DNA of 15,087 nt from CAZVEV01 sp964625865. GTDB taxonomy: Bacteria > Planctomycetota > Phycisphaerae > SM23-33. Of the stretch, positions 7,396-13,969 are shown in pieces. Position 1 is the stretch's first letter, and each line of letters starts with the position of its first letter. Position numbers and translations under genes: made by a program. Below the pieces are notes generated by a model. The model did no database searches. It saw only the letters and a program-made list of their open reading frames with translations, and was not told where the DNA came from. The stretch spans positions 1-15,087 of the forward strand of contig CAZVEV010000136.1 of the NCBI GenBank assembly GCA_964625865.1, read 5' to 3'.

Positions 7396-7497
7396 TACAA
7401 TGAAGCCAATTGTAATAAACGGTCGCTTGAGCGTCGGCTGCGTAGCCGCGGCGACATATCGCTGTGAAACCCATCGTGCCAGGATAAGGAGATCGTC

Positions 7498-8541
7498 ATG
7501 GCCAACAAGTATGTTCTCGTAGTGATGGTTCTGGTTCTATCAGTTCCCGCGTTGGGCGGGGACAAATCGACGACCACGTGGCTGGACAGTTGCCTCGCGG
7601 CGGCTGACGCGGCGCCTGCCGGCGGCGCTGCCCCGGCGGGTAAGCTTGACCGGGACAACTACCCCCTTCCCGAACACACGATTGACGGCGTGGGCGGAGG
7701 CATGTTCGTGCCGTCGGCCTACCTGGTCAATCCGGGCCCGGCCGGCGAGCCGTTCGGCATGCCGGCGATTTCGGTCCGCTACAGCGATCTGCGCAAGCGG
7801 AAGAACGTCGTCACCATCGCGGTCAGCGAGACCCTGTTCGGTCGGGTGGAAATCAGCTACGCCCTGAACAGGCTCAACCTGGGCAGTTTCGGACACGACT
7901 TGGCGGCCGCGTGGGGCGGCGGCGGCGGAAGGATAGGCCATCGCAACGTCCACCTGCACAACTTCAACATCCGTGTGCTGGCCATCGAGGAAGACAGCTT
8001 CGATCTGCCCCTGCCGGCCATCACCGCCGGTGCGTCGTTCAAGTACAATGACTCGATGCGTTCGATCAACAATCGCATAGGCGGGGCTCTCAACGGCTTC
8101 GGATATGAGCGCAGCAGCGGATGTATCTTCACGCTCCACGCGACCAAGATGATCGAGTTGGACCAGTTGGCCGATGCGATGGGCGTCGAAGAGTTGCCCC
8201 CGATCGTCGCCACGGTCGGCGTGCGGAACAGCGAGGCCTCCAACAACGGCTTCCTCGGCTTCACTGACCACAGGGCCACGACGCTGGAGGCCAGCGTCAC
8301 CACCTTCATTGCCGAGTGGATCGCCGTCTCGTACGAGTTCAAGCGCAACCAACGGGCCCTGAACAGTATGCCCCCCTTCGGCGTCCCGCTGTTGCGGGGT
8401 GAAGAGAACTGGCACGGGCTGGGCTTCGCATTCATTCTCAGCGAGAACCTCACGGTCAGCGCTGGGGTGGCCTGTCTGGGCAGCATCGCCAACACCGAGG
8501 CCGACGGCGCATGGGGCCTTTCGGCCAAGTGGGAATTCTAA
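7498..8541 (+). CDS. DUF3034-like outer-membrane beta-barrel protein
   Basis: This 347-residue protein has a signal peptide (about 1-20, LVLSVPALGG) and an Ala/Gly/Pro linker (33-48). The rest alternates hydrophobic and polar residues as in an outer-membrane beta-barrel and ends on a terminal phenylalanine (AKWEF), typical of barrel-assembly substrates. The order of segments resembles the DUF3034 family, whose function is unknown: VVTIAVSETLFGRVEISYALNR (103-124), FNIRVLAIEEDSFDLPLPAITAGASFKY (156-183), FLGFTDHRATTLEASVT (252-268), AVSYEFK (276-282) and the final LTVSAGVACLGSIAN. It carries a Gly run (140-144). The ATG has a strong AAGGAGAT site (7486-7493). It is monocistronic: a promoter region lies before it and a strong hairpin after it. 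Barrel topology is inferred; family membership is from memory. Confidence 0.68.
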   Translation: MANKYVLVVMVLVLSVPALGGDKSTTTWLDSCLAAADAAPAGGAAPAGKLDRDNYPLPEHTIDGVGGGMFVPSAYLVNPGPAGEPFGMPAISVRYSDLRKRKNVVTIAVSETLFGRVEISYALNRLNLGSFGHDLAAAWGGGGGRIGHRNVHLHNFNIRVLAIEEDSFDLPLPAITAGASFKYNDSMRSINNRIGGALNGFGYERSSGCIFTLHATKMIELDQLADAMGVEELPPIVATVGVRNSEASNNGFLGFTDHRATTLEASVTTFIAEWIAVSYEFKRNQRALNSMPPFGVPLLRGEENWHGLGFAFILSENLTVSAGVACLGSIANTEADGAWGLSAKWEF

Positions 8542-8582
8542 CGCTCCGGCGGTTGTGACGCAGACATCCTGTTGACGTACCC

Positions 8583-8621
8583 GCGGGCCCCGCGGCGGCC
8601 GACCAGGCCGGCGGGGCCCGC
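8583..8621 (+). terminator. Strong GC hairpin after the DUF3034-like gene
   Basis: GCGGGCCCCGC (8583-8593) pairs perfectly with GCGGGGCCCGC (8611-8621). Inside it CGGCC/GGCCG (8596-8600/8606-8610) extends the stem after a small bulge. It starts 42 bases after the stop codon. The following bases (GTCGTCTCTGTCC) are only moderately T-rich. Confidence 0.55.
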
Positions 8622-8738
8622 GTCGTCTCTGTCCCCGGCTCAGACGGCAGGGCGTACACATCCAGACTCTTTGCCGAAGGAGCATCCGAAACACAGAAGT
8701 GAAAGAGAAAACAACAGAAGAAACAACAACGGCCCTAG

Positions 8739-8765
8739 CCGCAGATGTCGCAGATTCCGCAGACC
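8739..8765. repeat. Three 9-mers of a CGCAGAT-type intergenic repeat
   Basis: CCGCAGATG, TCGCAGATT and CCGCAGACC follow each other without gaps. Variants of this 9-mer string are common in intergenic DNA of many high-GC environmental bacteria. No function is known to me. Confidence 0.5.
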
Positions 8766-8853
8766 GGGGTATCCACTTGGCTCCAGTAGTGGAAGGGCAA
8801 GGCTATTCAATCCGTGCTGTCCGAGCCCAACGGGACCGGACGGCAAATCGCCT

Positions 8854-8881
8854 TTGTCGCCGCTCTCTCTGCTGGTATACT
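8854..8881 (+). promoter_or_regulatory. Candidate extended -10 promoter of the EF-hand gene
   Basis: TTGTCG (8854-8859, 4 of 6), a 16-base spacer and TATACT (8876-8881, 5 of 6) are preceded by TGG, giving a TGn extended -10. Transcription would start near 8888, leaving a leader of about 90 bases before the ATG at 8978. This is the best sigma70-like promoter seen in the window. Confidence 0.45.
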
Positions 8882-8977
8882 TGCCTCGACGCTCGCCGAC
8901 GTGGTGGGCGACATTGTATGTGGACGGCTTCGCCCGCCGACGGCATGGGCTTTGACGGGTGCGGCATGGAGAGAATG

Positions 8978-9400
8978 ATGAGCAATCGACTGAGTCTGCG
9001 GATGGTCTGGGTTGTATCGCTGGTGCTGGCCTGCTTCGTGATCTCGGGCGTCGCCGAGACGGCGGCCTGGGGCAAGGAGGCCAAGGACCCGGCGGCCAAG
9101 CGCGCCAAGAAGGGCGCCGGCAAGAAGGCCCCCGGGGCTCCCGGAGCCGAGAAGACCAAGCCCGCCCCCGCGATCAGACTGACCCGCCTGACCGACAAGA
9201 AGATCGCCGAACTGCACAGCCAGCTCGACGCCAACGCCGACGGCTCGGTGAGCCTCAAAGAGATGAAGGCCCTTCCGACCGTGCTTCCGAAGGTCCTCAA
9301 GGCCACCCCCAAGAAGGGCCCCAAGGCCAAGCCCGCCGGCGAGAAGAAGGGTGGCAAGAAGGGCGGCCGAAGGAAGAAGAAGGGCGACCCGAATCTCTAG
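8978..9400 (+). CDS. Small secreted EF-hand protein with lysine-rich arms
   Basis: This 140-residue protein has an N-terminal hydrophobic export signal (about 9-30, VWVVSLVLACFVISGVAETAA), a Lys/Ala/Pro-rich arm (33-65), one canonical EF-hand loop (D84-A-N86-A-D88-G-S90-V-S92-L-K-E95) flanked by helices IAELHSQL and MKALPTVLPKVL, and a very basic C-terminal tail (111-137). Calcium binding by the loop is supported by the ligands at positions 1, 3, 5, 7, 9 and 12. The basic arms could bind acidic polysaccharide, DNA or phosphate surfaces; that is inference. The ATG at 8978 is preferred because GGAGAG (8968-8973) lies 5 bases before it; an adjacent ATG at 8975 is too close. A single EF-hand suggests dimerisation or an enzyme-free structural role. 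No family name beyond EF-hand domain protein is justified. It is flanked by its own promoter and terminator. Confidence 0.78.
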   Translation: MSNRLSLRMVWVVSLVLACFVISGVAETAAWGKEAKDPAAKRAKKGAGKKAPGAPGAEKTKPAPAIRLTRLTDKKIAELHSQLDANADGSVSLKEMKALPTVLPKVLKATPKKGPKAKPAGEKKGGKKGGRRKKKGDPNL

Positions 9401-9439
9401 CCTCCACGAGCAACCGCACGAGACGCACAGCACAACGCC

Positions 9440-9465
9440 AAGCCCACCCCCGCGGTGGGCTTCGG
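9440..9465 (+). terminator. Rho-independent-type terminator after the EF-hand gene
   Basis: AAGCCCACC (9440-9448) pairs with GGTGGGCTT (9454-9462) around a 5-base loop. CC/GG can extend it past a bulged C at 9463. The sequence GTGTTTAT follows. It begins 39 bases after the stop codon. Confidence 0.6.
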
Positions 9466-9564
9466 TGTTTATCCGCGGTCGGGCGCCCCTTCGATCTGCA
9501 TGCTGCGGCAAGGATGGGCGTCCAGAGGGACCTCGGCGCGGCAGACCCCGGGTTTTGCGTCTTG

Positions 9565-9593
9565 TTGCCCGCCGCGGGCGGTGGTAGCATATT
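9565..9593 (+). promoter_or_regulatory. Candidate promoter of the S41 protease-tsaD pair, with a palindrome in its spacer
   Basis: TTGCCC (9565-9570), a 17-base spacer and CATATT (9588-9593) each match 4 of 6 consensus positions. GCCCGCCGCGGGC (9567-9579), a near-perfect palindrome, overlaps the -35 and spacer and could be an operator. Transcription would start about 30 bases before the ATG at 9631, whose own ribosome binding site is weak. Confidence 0.33.
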
Positions 9594-9630
9594 TTGCGAA
9601 TGACTCTGACGTGCTGACAGCGGACACGCC

Positions 9631-11085
9631 ATGCCGAAACGGAACATCATCTGGATTCTCGCCATCCTTGCCGCCACCGCGGGGGCTATGTGGATCTCGC
9701 GATCGAGCCCGTATTCCCCTGCACCGACCGGCACGCCCGGGCCACACGACGACCTGGTCAAGGTCCTGGCGACCATCGAGGCCGACTACTACCACGCCCT
9801 CGACCCCGCCCAGCGCAAGGCGCTGCGGGTCAAGGCCGTTCGGGCGTTGGCGGAGTCGCTCGACGAATACACCACCTACTTCCCGCCGGGGCGGTTCAAG
9901 TCGTTCGAGCGACGCATGGACGGCTTCGGGCACGGGCTGGGCCTCAGGACGCGGACCGTGCCGGGCCAACCGCCGGTGATCACCGCCGTGCTGTACGATT
10001 CACCCGCGGACCGTGCCGAGGTCAAGGTGGGCCAGAAGATCGTCCGTGTCGGCGAGAGACCGGCGGCCGAGTTCGAGGCCCGCCGCCTTCGGGAGGTGCT
10101 GGCCCCGCCGCCGGGGCAGTCGGTATTGCTCGTGCTGGGCAGCAGGGCGGGCGACGGCGAGTTGTCGATCACGCTGACCAGCGCGGAGTTCCGCATCGAG
10201 TCGGTCACCGGGCTCTGCCGTCTCGGCGACCAGGGCGGGGCCGGGCGCTGGGACTGGTCCCTCGATGCCGACAGGCGGATCGCCTACATCCACGTCCGCG
10301 AGTTCGTCAATGACACGGCCGAGAAGTTCCGCCAGACCCTCCGTACCGCGGGGGACGTCAAGGGCCTCGTGCTGGACCTGAGGGGCAATCCGGGGGGCAA
10401 GAGCAGCGTGGCGATGGAGTTCGCGGACATGTTCCTGCCCGAGGGGCTCATCGTCCGGACGCTCGAGCGCGACGATGCAATCGACAGCCCGGACGACGGC
10501 ACGCGATACACCGCCCACAAGCCCGGTACGATCGATCCGATTCCCGTGGTGGTCCTGGTCGATGAACAGACCAGCAGCGGCGCCGAGGTCGTCGCCGGCG
10601 CCCTGTGGGCCAACCATCGCGCCGTGGTGGTCGGCATGCGGACACGGGGCAAGGGGTGCATCCAGACGATGATCGAACTGCCCGGCGATCTGGGCCTGCT
10701 GAACCTCACCACCGCGCAGTTCGTCCTGGGTCGCGGCGGGCCGATTGCCCGCACCCCGGAAAGCACCACCTGGGGCGTCACGCCGCACAAGATCGTTGCC
10801 GTCCCCCAAGCCAGCCGCCAGGCCCTGGCCGAACTCCGCGCCGAGGCCCAGCGCCCGCCGGAACCTGCCCCGGACGCGAAGACCACGCCCCCCGTCCGAC
10901 CCCGGAAGGTCGCCAACCTTCCCGCCAGGCTGCTCGAACTTGACACCCAACTGGCCGCCGCCCTGGATCTCCTCAAGCGGTTCGACACGTACGAAGCCCT
11001 GATCGAAGCCGAGCGCGCCCGGGCCCGCCGCCAGGCCGCTGCCCGCAAGGCCGCGAGTGATGCCCGACCGGGCGACGACGAGTAA
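9631..11085 (+). CDS. S41 family carboxyl-terminal processing protease (CtpA/Prc-type), membrane-anchored
   Basis: This 484-residue serine protease of the CtpA/Prc class would trim or degrade envelope proteins from their C-termini. An N-terminal anchor or signal (about 6-22) places it outside the cytoplasm. An N-terminal helical part (38-95) precedes a PDZ domain (about 97-171, VITAVLYDSPADRAEVKVGQKIV) and the S41 core (about 215-385). GLVLDLRGNPGG (245-256) is the family signature. The nucleophile is S316 in DEQTSSGAEVVAGAL and the general base K341 in RTRGKGCIQT. Their separation of 25 residues is that of known Prc and D1-processing proteases. The C-terminus (395-484) is a charged Ala/Arg/Pro-rich extension with a probable helix, of unknown use. 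The start lacks a strong ribosome binding site; 9631 is kept because it gives the hydrophobic N-terminus. tsaD follows after only 5 bases, so co-transcription is likely. Confidence 0.9.
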   Translation: MPKRNIIWILAILAATAGAMWISRSSPYSPAPTGTPGPHDDLVKVLATIEADYYHALDPAQRKALRVKAVRALAESLDEYTTYFPPGRFKSFERRMDGFGHGLGLRTRTVPGQPPVITAVLYDSPADRAEVKVGQKIVRVGERPAAEFEARRLREVLAPPPGQSVLLVLGSRAGDGELSITLTSAEFRIESVTGLCRLGDQGGAGRWDWSLDADRRIAYIHVREFVNDTAEKFRQTLRTAGDVKGLVLDLRGNPGGKSSVAMEFADMFLPEGLIVRTLERDDAIDSPDDGTRYTAHKPGTIDPIPVVVLVDEQTSSGAEVVAGALWANHRAVVVGMRTRGKGCIQTMIELPGDLGLLNLTTAQFVLGRGGPIARTPESTTWGVTPHKIVAVPQASRQALAELRAEAQRPPEPAPDAKTTPPVRPRKVANLPARLLELDTQLAAALDLLKRFDTYEALIEAERARARRQAAARKAASDARPGDDE

Positions 11086-11090
11086 CGCCC

Positions 11091-12212
11091 ATGAGAGACC
11101 AGGAACAGCTCATCCTCGGCATCGAGTCGAGTTGCGACGAGACAAGCTGCGCCGTCGTCGCCGGCGGACAACGCGTGCTGAGCAACGTGGTGGCCAGTCA
11201 GATCGAACTGCATGCCCGCTTCGGCGGGGTCGTGCCCGAACTGGCCTCCCGGGCTCACATCGAGGCCATCAACACCGTCATCGACGAGGCCCTCGCCCGG
11301 GCCGGCGTCGAACCGTCGCAGATCGCCGCCGTCGCCGTTACCTGCGAACCGGGGCTGATCGGCTCGCTCCTGGTGGGCCTGATGGCCGCCAAGACGCTCG
11401 CGTGGGTCTGGGACGTCCCGCTGATCGGCGTGAACCACGTGCTGGCCCACGCGTACGCAGCCGCCCTCGACGACGAGCCGATCGACTACCCCGCCGTCGC
11501 GCTGATCTGCTCGGGCGGACACACCGCGCTGTACCGCTGCGACGGGCCCACCGACATGGAGCTGCTCGGCTCGACGATAGACGACGCAGCCGGCGAGGCG
11601 TTCGACAAGGTTTCGAGCATCCTGGGGCTGGGCTATCCGGGCGGGCCGGCCATCGATCGCACCGCCGTCGGCGCCGACGCCAAGCGGGTCCACCTGCCGC
11701 GGTCGCTGATGAAGGGGCAGAACCTCGACTTCTCGTTCAGCGGCCTCAAGACCGCCGTGCTCTACCACGTCAACGGCGTGCCCGGCGCCAAGCACAAGCG
11801 TCCCGCCGACGCCCGAGCGGGCGGGCGGCGCCGACGCGGCGCACAGGCCGCCCGCGCCGAGACACAACCCAACGCCGGACGAGGCATCGCCCACTTCACC
11901 GAACGGGAGGTCGCCGACCTGGCCGCGAGCTTCCAGGCCGCCGTCGTCGACGTCCTGAGAATCAAGCTCCGCCGGGCCGCCAAACTTACCGGCGCCAAGA
12001 CGCTGATCCTCGGCGGGGGCGTCTCGGCCAACTCCGCCCTCCGCGCCGCGGCGACGGACCTGGCGGCCAAACTCGGGGCCACCCTCCGCCTGCCCGAACT
12101 GCGGTTCTGCCTCGACAACGCCGCCATGATCGCCGGGCTGGGGTGGCACCAGTTGCAGGCGGGCGAGACCGCCGACCTGGACCTGCCCGCCCGCGCCACC
12201 GTCCGACGATGA
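11091..12212 (+). CDS. tsaD: tRNA N6-adenosine threonylcarbamoyltransferase TsaD
   Basis: TsaD transfers the threonylcarbamoyl group from TC-AMP to A37 of ANN-decoding tRNAs (t6A) in the cytoplasm, working with TsaB and TsaE. The 373-residue protein shows the ASKHA-fold signatures ILGIESSCDET (8-18), NHVLAH with metal-binding H116 and H120, ICSGGHT (139-145), FSFSGLKTAV (214-223), LGGGVSAN (307-314) and LDNAAMIA with metal ligand D342. All key residues are present. Compared with the usual length of about 335-350 residues, there is an Arg/Ala-rich insertion (about 230-267, including RRRRGAQAARAETQ) between the FSGLKT motif and the FQAAVVDVL helix. The start directly before LILGIESSCDET fits the family. 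It is 5 bases from the S41 protease stop; neither tsaB nor tsaE is in the window. Confidence 0.96.
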   Translation: MRDQEQLILGIESSCDETSCAVVAGGQRVLSNVVASQIELHARFGGVVPELASRAHIEAINTVIDEALARAGVEPSQIAAVAVTCEPGLIGSLLVGLMAAKTLAWVWDVPLIGVNHVLAHAYAAALDDEPIDYPAVALICSGGHTALYRCDGPTDMELLGSTIDDAAGEAFDKVSSILGLGYPGGPAIDRTAVGADAKRVHLPRSLMKGQNLDFSFSGLKTAVLYHVNGVPGAKHKRPADARAGGRRRRGAQAARAETQPNAGRGIAHFTEREVADLAASFQAAVVDVLRIKLRRAAKLTGAKTLILGGGVSANSALRAAATDLAAKLGATLRLPELRFCLDNAAMIAGLGWHQLQAGETADLDLPARATVRR

Positions 12213-12216
12213 TCCG

Positions 12217-12283
12217 ATTGCGGATTCCTCGGAACGAACACGCATCTCATGGCGCGCGGAATCCGAAATCCGAAATCCGCAAT
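12217..12283. repeat. Inverted repeat with AATCCGA heptamers between tsaD and larB
   Basis: ATTGCGGATT (12217-12226) is the reverse complement of AATCCGCAAT (12274-12283), 47 bases apart. The right arm ends a tandem series AATCCGA, AATCCGA, AATCCGC (12260-12280). It begins 5 bases after the tsaD stop, so it could act as a weak terminator or simply be one of the short repeats common in such genomes. Confidence 0.45.
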
Positions 12284-12309
12284 GGATACACTCCGCACTC
12301 CACAACGGG

Positions 12310-12315
12310 TATACT
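12310..12315 (+). promoter_or_regulatory. -10 box TATACT placing the transcript start at the larB ATG
   Basis: TATACT matches the -10 consensus at 5 of 6 positions. Its last base is 7 bases before the larB ATG, so transcription would begin at or next to the start codon. There is no Shine-Dalgarno sequence in the 20 bases before the ATG. Only a poor -35 candidate (GATACA, 12285-12290, 19-base spacer) exists. Confidence 0.35.
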
Positions 12316-12321
12316 TGAGTT

Positions 12322-13095
12322 ATGAATGAAGAAGCGCTGAGAGAACTGCTCAAGTCGGTTCGCGACGGGCAGGCGGACATTGACGAGGCGATCGGTCAAC
12401 TGCGCCACCTGCCATTCGAGGAAATGGGCTTTGCGACGATAGACCACCATCGGACGATCCGTTGCGGGTTCCCGGAGGTGATCTACTGCGAGGGCAAGAC
12501 CACCGAGCAGATCCGCTCGATCTTCGCCGCGCTGGCCGCTCGCGACCACAACGTGCTGGCCACCCGCGCCGACCCGAAGGCGTACGACGCGGTGGCCGCC
12601 GAACTGCCCGACGCCCAGTATCACCAGGCGGCCCGCGCGATCACCTATCGCCCCCCCGCCGTTGAGGCCAAGCCTGTCGGACACGTGGCCATCGTGGCCG
12701 CCGGTACCAGCGACCTGCCCGTAGCCGCCGAGGCCTGCGTGACCGCTGAGATCATGGACGCCCGCGTGACCACGCATTACGACGTGGGCGTCGCGGGCCT
12801 GCACCGCCTGCTGGCCTGCAGCGAGCAACTGCAATCGGCCAACGCGGTGGTCGTCGCCGCCGGCATGGAGGGGGCCCTTCCGAGCGTGGTGGGCGGCCTG
12901 GTGGGCGTGCCCGTGATCGCCGTGCCGACCTCCGTGGGCTACGGCGCGAGTTTCGGCGGGATCGCGGCCCTGCTGGGCATGCTCAACAGTTGTGCTTCGG
13001 GCGTCAGCGTGGTGAACATCGACAACGGCTTCGGCGGCGGGTACATCGCGGCGATGATCAACCGCCAGGCCGCACGGGCGGACGACGATGAGTGA
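12322..13095 (+). CDS. larB: Nickel-pincer cofactor biosynthesis protein LarB
   Basis: LarB carboxylates the pyridinium ring of nicotinic acid adenine dinucleotide and hydrolyses it to pyridine-3,5-dicarboxylic acid mononucleotide. This is the first step to the nickel-pincer nucleotide of lactate racemase-type enzymes. The 257-residue protein has the LarB N-terminal part (1-115, including DHHRTIRCGFPEVIYCEGKT) and a PurE-like C-terminal domain (about 120-250, with VAIVAAGTSDLPVAAEA, THYDVGVAGLHRL, AAGMEGALPSVVGGL and PTSVGYGASFGGIAALL). C224 in NSCASGVSVVNIDNGFG is the conserved catalytic cysteine position. Length and motifs are normal. No larC or larE gene is in the window. The stop overlaps the nnrD start by 8 bases, so translation is coupled. 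No ribosome binding site is visible before the ATG, and the -10-like box just upstream suggests leaderless expression. Confidence 0.93.
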   Translation: MNEEALRELLKSVRDGQADIDEAIGQLRHLPFEEMGFATIDHHRTIRCGFPEVIYCEGKTTEQIRSIFAALAARDHNVLATRADPKAYDAVAAELPDAQYHQAARAITYRPPAVEAKPVGHVAIVAAGTSDLPVAAEACVTAEIMDARVTTHYDVGVAGLHRLLACSEQLQSANAVVVAAGMEGALPSVVGGLVGVPVIAVPTSVGYGASFGGIAALLGMLNSCASGVSVVNIDNGFGGGYIAAMINRQAARADDDE

Positions 13096-13969
13096 TATCC
13101 AGCGGGTTACCGATCTTCCGCGCCTGGGCCCGCGCGACCGAGACGCTCACAAAGGCACGTTCGGGCGCGTGCTGGTGGTGGGCGGTTCGCGCGGCATGGT
13201 GGGCGCACCGGCATTGGCGGTCAACGCCGCCTTCCGCGGCGGGGCCGGGCTGGTCACGTTCGCGGCGCCCGAGACCGTCCAACTGACCGTCGCGGCCCTG
13301 TGTCCGTGCGCCACCTCCGTGCCATTGGCGTGCAACGACGACGGGACGCTGGCCCCTGAGGCCCTGGCCCGGGTCGCCCGAGCGGCACAGGCCGCGGACG
13401 TGCTGGCCGTCGGACCCGGGCTCGGCGGCGGGGACATGCCCATGCGCATCGTCCGGACCGTACTGGCCCAGGACCGCCCCGTCGTCCTCGACGCCGACGG
13501 ACTCAACGCGCTGGCGGCGATCGACGGCTGGGGCGAGCTTCGACGCTGCCCGATCGTCCTGACGCCTCACCCGGGCGAGTTCGCCCGCCTGACCGGCCGC
13601 GGCGTCGCGGAGATCCAGGCCGACCGGCAAGGCGCCGCCGTCGCCGCAGCCGCGGACTGGACGTGCGACGATGCCCCCCCACCGGTATGCGTGCTCAAGG
13701 GCGCCGCCACCGTCGTGACCGACGGGCGCCGCGTGCTGGTCAACGAGACGGGCAATCCCGGCCTGGCCGTCGGGGGCAGCGGCGACGTGCTGACCGGCCT
13801 GGCCGCGGCGCTGATCGGACAGGGGCTGGATCCGTTCGATGCGGCCTGCCTGGCCGTCGACCGTCACGGGCGGGCGGGCGACCTGGCCGCCGAGGCCCTC
13901 GGCGAGGTGGCGATGATGGCCACCGACCTGCTGGACCACCTGCCGGCGGCGATGAAGGACGTCTCGTGA
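13088..13969 (+). CDS. nnrD: ADP-dependent (S)-NAD(P)H-hydrate dehydratase, stand-alone
   Basis: NnrD repairs damaged nicotinamide cofactors by dehydrating (S)-NAD(P)HX back to NAD(P)H with ADP hydrolysis. This 293-residue protein contains only the ribokinase-fold dehydratase domain (YjeF C-terminal type); the NnrE epimerase domain often fused in front is absent. Motifs in order are HKGTFGRVLVVGGSRGMVGA (21-40), AAFRGGAGLVT (48-57), VGPGLG (108-113), VLDADGLNAL (133-142), LTPHPGEFARL (158-168), LKGAATVVTDG (203-213) and NPGLAVGGSGDVLTG (223-237), with D233 the expected catalytic acid. The ATG lies inside the last codons of larB (ATGAGTGA overlap), and its own stop overlaps the next GTG start. 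Such coupling suggests a shared role around pyridine nucleotides with larB. Confidence 0.93.
   Translation: MSDIQRVTDLPRLGPRDRDAHKGTFGRVLVVGGSRGMVGAPALAVNAAFRGGAGLVTFAAPETVQLTVAALCPCATSVPLACNDDGTLAPEALARVARAAQAADVLAVGPGLGGGDMPMRIVRTVLAQDRPVVLDADGLNALAAIDGWGELRRCPIVLTPHPGEFARLTGRGVAEIQADRQGAAVAAAADWTCDDAPPPVCVLKGAATVVTDGRRVLVNETGNPGLAVGGSGDVLTGLAAALIGQGLDPFDAACLAVDRHGRAGDLAAEALGEVAMMATDLLDHLPAAMKDVS

Larger units (their letters stand above)
7124..7497. other. Divergent intergenic region (374 bases)
   Basis: This region must carry promoters for two divergent genes. It contains a GC-rich near-palindrome around GCGATCGC (about 7180-7200), a hairpin GGCCGGGG/CCCGGGCC with one mismatch near 7312-7330, a T7 run (7349-7355), a bulged stem-loop (7353-7377), and a further GC-rich foldable segment (about 7421-7456). 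A TATACT -10-like box lies at 7390-7395. No coding gene is seen. Confidence 0.6.
8622..8977. other. Gene-free stretch upstream of the EF-hand gene
   Basis: These 356 bases hold no supported gene. Contents are an A/G-rich island (about 8692-8731), three copies of a CGCAGA-type 9-mer (8739-8765), and a promoter candidate (8854-8881) leading into the EF-hand gene. A long frame runs through from 8699, but its N-terminal part resembles nothing and the real start has its own ribosome binding site at 8968. Confidence 0.55.

Noticed and set aside
10284..12380. 698-codon minus-strand open frame opposite the S41 protease and tsaD
   Set aside because: Both plus-strand genes have complete catalytic motifs. 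The antisense product is Arg/Gly/Ser-rich with no recognisable domain.
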